A DNA stretch of 27,031 nt from Helicobacteraceae bacterium (GTDB taxonomy: Bacteria > Campylobacterota > Campylobacteria > Campylobacterales > Helicobacteraceae), in NCBI GenBank assembly GCA_029258405.1, contig JARHYY010000046.1, forward strand, positions 1 through 27,031, written 5' to 3'. The notes beneath the pieces are model-generated. The model saw only the letters and a list, made by a program, of their open reading frames with translations. It made no database searches and was not told where the DNA came from. Position numbers and translations under genes: made by a program. This document shows, piece after piece, positions 22,984 through 27,031 of this stretch (its first letter is position 1; each line of letters begins with the position of its first letter).

Positions 22984-23751
22984 ATGGTTAATGTAGGTGT
23001 TTTTGGAGCAAGCGGACGAGTAGGCAAGATTCTTGTTGATTTATTGATGAATGATAAAGAGTTTGTCCTTGCAGCAGCATTTGTGCGGAGAACATTAGAT
23101 TTTTCTCTATCACCGGGGACACTTGTAACAAATGATTATAATATTTTTTTAGATGCATGTGATATTGTTATTGATTTTTCTTTGCCCGATGCTATTACTA
23201 ATCTGCTTGAAACTGCTATTCACAACAACCCAAAACCAATGGTTATTGGTACAACAGGTTTAAGCGACTACCAAATGGGTCTTTTGGAAATTGCTTCTAC
23301 AAAAATGCCTATATTATATTCAAGCAATATGTCTTTTGGCATAGCTGTTTTAAATGAAGTTGTTAAAAAAGTTTCTAAAACACTTAAAGAATTTGATGTA
23401 GAAATTGTTGAACTCCATCATCGCCATAAAAAAGATGCACCAAGTGGAACTGCTCTTATGCTTGCACAGAGTTGTGCAGAGGCAAAAGGCTTAAGCCTTA
23501 ATCATATTGTGCATGGCAGGGAAGGCAATGTGGGTGAGCGTCCAAATGAAGAAATTGCTATTTTATCAATGCGTGGTGGTGATGTGGCTGGAAAACATAG
23601 TGTTGGCTTTTATAATGATGGGGAATTTTTAGAATTTAGTCATAATGCTACTCATCGTGTAACTTTTGCTAAAGGTGCTTTAAGGGCAGCCTCTTGGCTC
23701 ATTAAGCAAAAAAATGGTTATTATTCTATCAGAGATGCATTAGGACTGTAG
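22984..23751 (+). CDS. dapB: 4-hydroxy-tetrahydrodipicolinate reductase
   Basis: DapB is the second step from aspartate semialdehyde to diaminopimelate and lysine, needed for cell-wall peptides. In the 255 residues, the nucleotide fold GASGRVG is at 8-14, and DFSLPDA near 64 and GTTGLS at 89-94 match the family. The catalytic stretch ELHHRHKKDAPSGTA is at 143-157 with His145/146 and Lys149. AAGGAG sits between the trxB stop and the ATG. It is co-directional with purF, nine bases downstream. Confidence 0.95.
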   Translation: MVNVGVFGASGRVGKILVDLLMNDKEFVLAAAFVRRTLDFSLSPGTLVTNDYNIFLDACDIVIDFSLPDAITNLLETAIHNNPKPMVIGTTGLSDYQMGLLEIASTKMPILYSSNMSFGIAVLNEVVKKVSKTLKEFDVEIVELHHRHKKDAPSGTALMLAQSCAEAKGLSLNHIVHGREGNVGERPNEEIAILSMRGGDVAGKHSVGFYNDGEFLEFSHNATHRVTFAKGALRAASWLIKQKNGYYSIRDALGL

Positions 23752-23760
23752 GAGCATATA

Positions 23761-25137
23761 GTGAATGATTCTTTTAAAGATGAATGTGCCGTTGTTGGTG
23801 TTTATAATTGCAAAAAAGCTGCTTTCTTGGCTTATTATTCACTTTTTTCTATGCAGCATCGTGGGCAGGAGGCAAGCGGTATAAGCAGTTCAGAGAATCA
23901 GAAAATTATCACCATTAAAAATAGAGGTTTAGTAACTGATGTCTTTAATCAAGATAATTTGATGCAGCTCAAAGGTAGTATGGCTATTGGGCATAATCGC
24001 TATTCTACTGCTGGGGAAGATTCTATATTTGATGCTCAACCTATTTTTGCTCGCTATGGTTTAGGCGAAATATCTGTTGTGCATAATGGAAATTTGATTA
24101 ATGCACAAGCATTACGAGATATGCTCATTGCTCGAGGTTCAATTTTTCAAGGTTTTATGGATACAGAAATCTTTATTCATCTTATAGCACAAAGCAATAA
24201 GGCAATTCTTCAAGATAGAATATTAGATGCACTTCAGCAGGTTAAAGGGGCGTATTCTTTAGTATTTCTTAGTCGTTCTAAGATGTTTGCCATTAGGGAC
24301 CCTTATGGCTTGCGTCCGCTTTGTTTGGGTAAAATTTATAATGACGATGGCAGTTGTGGCTATGTGGTAGCTAGCGAAAGTTGTGCGTTTGATTTAATTA
24401 ATGCTGTTTATATTCGTGATGTATTGCCGGGTGAAATGCTTATTTTCAAAGAGGGCAACCCCCCAGAAAGCTTAATGATATCAGAACGCAAAATACCTCA
24501 TCCTTGTATTTTTGAGTATGTATATTTTGCACGCCCTGATAGCAAGGTTTTTGGGAGAATGGTTTATAGCGTAAGAAAAGAAATGGGTATGCAGCTCACG
24601 AAAGAAAAGCCTGTAGAAGCTGATATGGTTATACCTGTGCCAGATAGCGGAGTAGCTGCTGCTTTGGGCTATTCCCAAGCAAGCCAAATACCTTTTGAAT
24701 TGGGTATCATTAGAAATCACTATGTAGGGCGTACCTTTATTGAGCCAACACAATCTGTGCGAGAAATAAAAGTAAAATTAAAACTCAACCCTATAGCAGA
24801 AATTATACGAGATAAACGGTTGATTGTTATTGATGATAGTATTGTAAGAGGCACTACAAGTAGGCAGATTGTTCGTCTCTTGCGTGATGCAGGAGCGAAA
24901 GAAATTCACATGCGTATAAGTTCGCCACCTACTATAAGCCCTTGTTTTTATGGTGTAGATACGCCCAATAAAGATGAGCTCATTAGTGCAAGAATGGATT
25001 TAGAACAAATTTGTACATACATTGAAGCAGACAGTTTAGCCTATCTTTCTTTGGAGGGTTTGCGTAATAGCTTAAAATGCCATCCCGATGAGCTTTTTTG
25101 CCAAGCTTGCTTTGATGGAAATTATATTATCTCATAG
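23761..25137 (+). CDS. purF: Amidophosphoribosyltransferase
   Basis: PurF makes phosphoribosylamine from PRPP and glutamine, the committed step of purine synthesis. The 458 residues begin with a short propeptide (MNDSFKDE); Cys9 in DECAVVGV would become the N-terminal nucleophile after processing. Glutaminase features SMQHRGQEASG and GHNRYSTAG follow. The PRPP loop is VIDDSIVRGTTSRQIV. Cysteines in HPCIFEYVYF, ISPCFYGVD and FCQACF correspond to the [4Fe-4S] ligands of the B. subtilis type, so this is the iron-sulfur, self-processing form. The start is GTG with GGAG a few bases upstream. Confidence 0.95.
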   Translation: MNDSFKDECAVVGVYNCKKAAFLAYYSLFSMQHRGQEASGISSSENQKIITIKNRGLVTDVFNQDNLMQLKGSMAIGHNRYSTAGEDSIFDAQPIFARYGLGEISVVHNGNLINAQALRDMLIARGSIFQGFMDTEIFIHLIAQSNKAILQDRILDALQQVKGAYSLVFLSRSKMFAIRDPYGLRPLCLGKIYNDDGSCGYVVASESCAFDLINAVYIRDVLPGEMLIFKEGNPPESLMISERKIPHPCIFEYVYFARPDSKVFGRMVYSVRKEMGMQLTKEKPVEADMVIPVPDSGVAAALGYSQASQIPFELGIIRNHYVGRTFIEPTQSVREIKVKLKLNPIAEIIRDKRLIVIDDSIVRGTTSRQIVRLLRDAGAKEIHMRISSPPTISPCFYGVDTPNKDELISARMDLEQICTYIEADSLAYLSLEGLRNSLKCHPDELFCQACFDGNYIIS

Positions 25138-25155
25138 AGGGAAAGTGGGCATAAT

Positions 25156-26121
25156 ATGAAACAGCTTCTAACATTTGGGCGTTATTTTCAACAGCGTTTT
25201 GGGGAGAGGGTGAGAAAAATTCCTTTAAGCATACCGGGTTTTACTTGTCCTAATATTGATGGTACTTTAGCAAGAGGTGGATGTATTTTTTGTAAGAATG
25301 AAAGTTTTTCTCCATCTTTGAATAATAAAGAAACGCCAAAATTTGTTTTTAAACTCAACCCTACATTAAAAGAAAATCCTATTTTAGAACAGCAGCTTGA
25401 GGCACTTAGAAGACAATTTGAGACACAAAGTACTTATCATCGCAATAAATTTAACATGAAAAAGTTTCTTGCTTATTTTCAATCTTTCACTAATACTTAT
25501 GCACCTTTTGATACGCTTAAGGTATTATATAATGAAGCTCTAAAGAGGAGAGATGTTATAGGTATTTCTATTGGTACTCGTTTTGATTCTATTACCCTTG
25601 AAATTTTAGATTATCTTGCTGAATGGGTAAATAAGGGCAAGGAGATATGGGTTGAATATGGTGTTCAATCAATCCATAAAGAAACTTTAGATATTATTAA
25701 CCGTGGTCATAGCAGTGATGAATTAGAATTTTGGGTAAAAGAGGCGAGAAAAAGACATATTAAAATTTGTATTCATCTCATCTATGGATTGCCTAAAGAA
25801 ACTGATTCTATGATATTTGATTCCTTGAATTTTGTTTTAAAAGTTGGATTAGATGGTTTAAAGATACATCCCTTGTATGTCATGGAACATACAGCTTTAG
25901 CACAAATGTATAGAGAGGGACAATATGAGCCTATGGGCTTGGAGCATTATGCTGATTTACTTGTTGAATCTCTAAAAAGGATTCCACCTAATGTAGTTTT
26001 GCATAGAATAAGTGCTGGTGTTCATAGTGGAGACTTGTTAGCACCTCAATGGTGTTTGGACAAAAATATTCAAATGAATTATTTACGAGAACGCTTAAAA
26101 AAGGTTGGGATTGAATATTGA
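25156..26121 (+). CDS. YhcC-like radical SAM protein (TIGR01212 type)
   Basis: This is a 321-residue radical SAM enzyme. The cluster cysteines are 31, 43 and 46 in CPNIDG..GGCIFC, the wide spacing typical of the YhcC/TIGR01212 group rather than the classic CxxxCxxC. Other marks are GISIGTRFDS, WVEYGVQS, and HLIYGLPKET, with HPLYVMEHTALA near residue 237. The substrate is not known to me with certainty; relatives have been linked to tRNA modification. The next gene, a MnmD-like tRNA methyltransferase, overlaps its end, which supports an RNA role. Confidence 0.8.
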   Translation: MKQLLTFGRYFQQRFGERVRKIPLSIPGFTCPNIDGTLARGGCIFCKNESFSPSLNNKETPKFVFKLNPTLKENPILEQQLEALRRQFETQSTYHRNKFNMKKFLAYFQSFTNTYAPFDTLKVLYNEALKRRDVIGISIGTRFDSITLEILDYLAEWVNKGKEIWVEYGVQSIHKETLDIINRGHSSDELEFWVKEARKRHIKICIHLIYGLPKETDSMIFDSLNFVLKVGLDGLKIHPLYVMEHTALAQMYREGQYEPMGLEHYADLLVESLKRIPPNVVLHRISAGVHSGDLLAPQWCLDKNIQMNYLRERLKKVGIEY

Positions 26122-26815
26122 GTTCTTATATAATAAGGTGGTTGGTGCAGATGGAAGTATAACGCTCTATAATAAATTATATGGCGAATCCTATCATGCA
26201 GTTTCTGAAGGGGCATACACCGAAACACTTCATAAGCATATTTATCCATCATTGCATTTTTGTCCATTTTTGCTCAGTTTAGATAAGATTTTAATACTTG
26301 ATATATGCTTTGGCTTGGGTTATAATACCTTATGCACACTTATGGAATATGAAAAAAGAGGCTTTAAGGGTATAATAGAGATTTATGCTCCTGAAAAAGA
26401 TACATTGCTTTTAGAATATTTATTGACTTTTAAATATCCTGATATATTGCAACCCTATAAGCATATCATTAGTGCATTAGTGAATACTGGCTATTATTCC
26501 AACCAACAAGTGAGTGTTTCTCTCTATAAAGGTGATGCAAATGCTTATATCTATGAGCTGTTAGAACAATATAAATACACTTTTTTTGTAATATATCAAG
26601 ATCCTTTTAGCTTTAAAAAAAATGAAGCGCTATGGAGCGTTGAGTATTTTAAGTTATTATACAGCTTGCTTCATCCTCAAGGCATAATTACCACATATTC
26701 ACAATCATCACAAATTATTCAAAGGGCATGTTCAGTAGGTTTTTATGCCTTAGCTTGCTCCAATAAACATGGGAGAGGTTTTAGCGTATTTTCTAAAAAT
26801 AAGCTTAAGAATTAA
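26105..26815 (+). CDS. MnmD/MnmC1-like tRNA wobble-uridine methyltransferase
   Basis: The protein has 236 aa. VSEGAYTETLHKHI and the SAM-binding LDICFGLGYNTL (about 65-76) match the methyltransferase half of MnmC, and DPFSFKKNEALWSVEYFKLL with the following PQGIITTYS match the catalytic half (the family's DAFSPKKNPELW stretch). MnmC/MnmD finishes the nm5-to-mnm5 group on U34 of certain tRNAs. The oxidase domain of full MnmC is absent, as in stand-alone MnmD. The start is uncertain: TTG 26105 or TTG 26111, the latter six bases after AAAAAAGG; both overlap the upstream stop. Family assignment is by eye, but the DPFS..KN..LWS signature is strong. Confidence 0.7.
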   Translation: MGLNIEFLYNKVVGADGSITLYNKLYGESYHAVSEGAYTETLHKHIYPSLHFCPFLLSLDKILILDICFGLGYNTLCTLMEYEKRGFKGIIEIYAPEKDTLLLEYLLTFKYPDILQPYKHIISALVNTGYYSNQQVSVSLYKGDANAYIYELLEQYKYTFFVIYQDPFSFKKNEALWSVEYFKLLYSLLHPQGIITTYSQSSQIIQRACSVGFYALACSNKHGRGFSVFSKNKLKN

Positions 26816-26903
26816 ACTCTTAAAATATTCTAAAGTATTTCATATTTCTTGATATACAAAAGATAATGGCAGGATTGAGTGAGTTATTAAATCTCACTAT
26901 AAA

Positions 26904-26983
26904 TCTACAAATTCAAATAACAGAATAAACCTTAAAGAACTTACTTAACTCCACTATATAAAGTTATATTATAAGCTCATTGT
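26904..26983 (+). repeat. Interspersed repeat family R2, copy 2
   Basis: This 80-base stretch lies 88 bases past the last gene and matches 4788-4867 in the same orientation with about 5 substitutions and no gap. Outside the stretch the two loci do not align well. The remaining sequence of this right edge (26816-26903 and 26984-27031) shows no gene; a five-base stem GTGAG/CTCAC near 26878-26897 is the only other structure seen. Confidence 0.8.
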
Positions 26984-27031
26984 AAAAACAAACTCAAGCA
27001 CAAGGTTGATATTGTCCTTACTAATATTTTG

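Noticed and set aside
1..27031. CRISPR array, insertion sequence or tRNA-associated island
   Set aside because: No regularly spaced repeats, transposase or integrase frames, or tRNA gene were seen on either strand.

Overview
The window reads as chromosomal DNA of a Helicobacter species, most likely one of the enterohepatic group; species cannot be fixed from sequence alone. The evidence is the low GC content, the short Campylobacterota-type intergenic gaps, an L31 protein of the Helicobacter type, and the neighbourhood uvrC / hom / yraN-like / trxA / trxB, which I recall as clustered in H. pylori. No rRNA, tRNA, CRISPR array, transposase or integrase gene was seen.

Layout. (1) 1-746 is a gene-poor left edge with one copy of an interspersed repeat and a decayed reading frame. 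(2) 747-4345, minus strand, is a ferric-iron ABC importer operon read fbpA-fbpB-fbpC. (3) 4346-5202 is an 857-base AT-rich non-coding stretch holding two different repeats that recur elsewhere in the window (near 10 and near 26904), a C8 tract and several hairpins. (4) 5203-9600, minus strand, is a tight operon-like run: pepF, an SspB-like protein, a succinate-dehydrogenase-B-like protein, an SdhE/HdrB-like protein, a small membrane protein and cutA. The SdhB-like and SdhE-like pair has lost nearly all of its cluster-binding cysteines; this is the most unusual thing in the window. (5) 9880-10563 is an orphan response-regulator-like protein whose phosphoacceptor Asp is replaced by Asn, converging on uvrC with an 8-base overlap. 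(6) 10556-12897, minus strand, is uvrC plus a DUF721/DciA-like gene. (7) 12871-26815, plus strand, is a long co-directional housekeeping run: small lipoprotein, nadB, rpmE, rsmI, a SpoU methyltransferase, a RodZ-like membrane protein, a secreted unknown, alaC-like aminotransferase, hom, yraN-like, trxA, a membrane unknown, trxB, dapB, purF, a YhcC-like radical SAM protein and an MnmD-like methyltransferase. (8) 26816-27031 is the right edge, holding the second copy of the 80-base repeat.

How the genes fit together: the fbp operon imports ferric iron across the inner membrane. The plus-strand run mixes NAD, amino acid (alanine, homoserine, lysine/diaminopimelate) and purine biosynthesis with thioredoxin redox control and translation or RNA modification. 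The pepF-to-cutA run has no obvious single pathway. It combines peptide turnover, a possible protease adaptor, a cofactor-less relative of a quinone:fumarate/succinate oxidoreductase module and a metal-tolerance protein.
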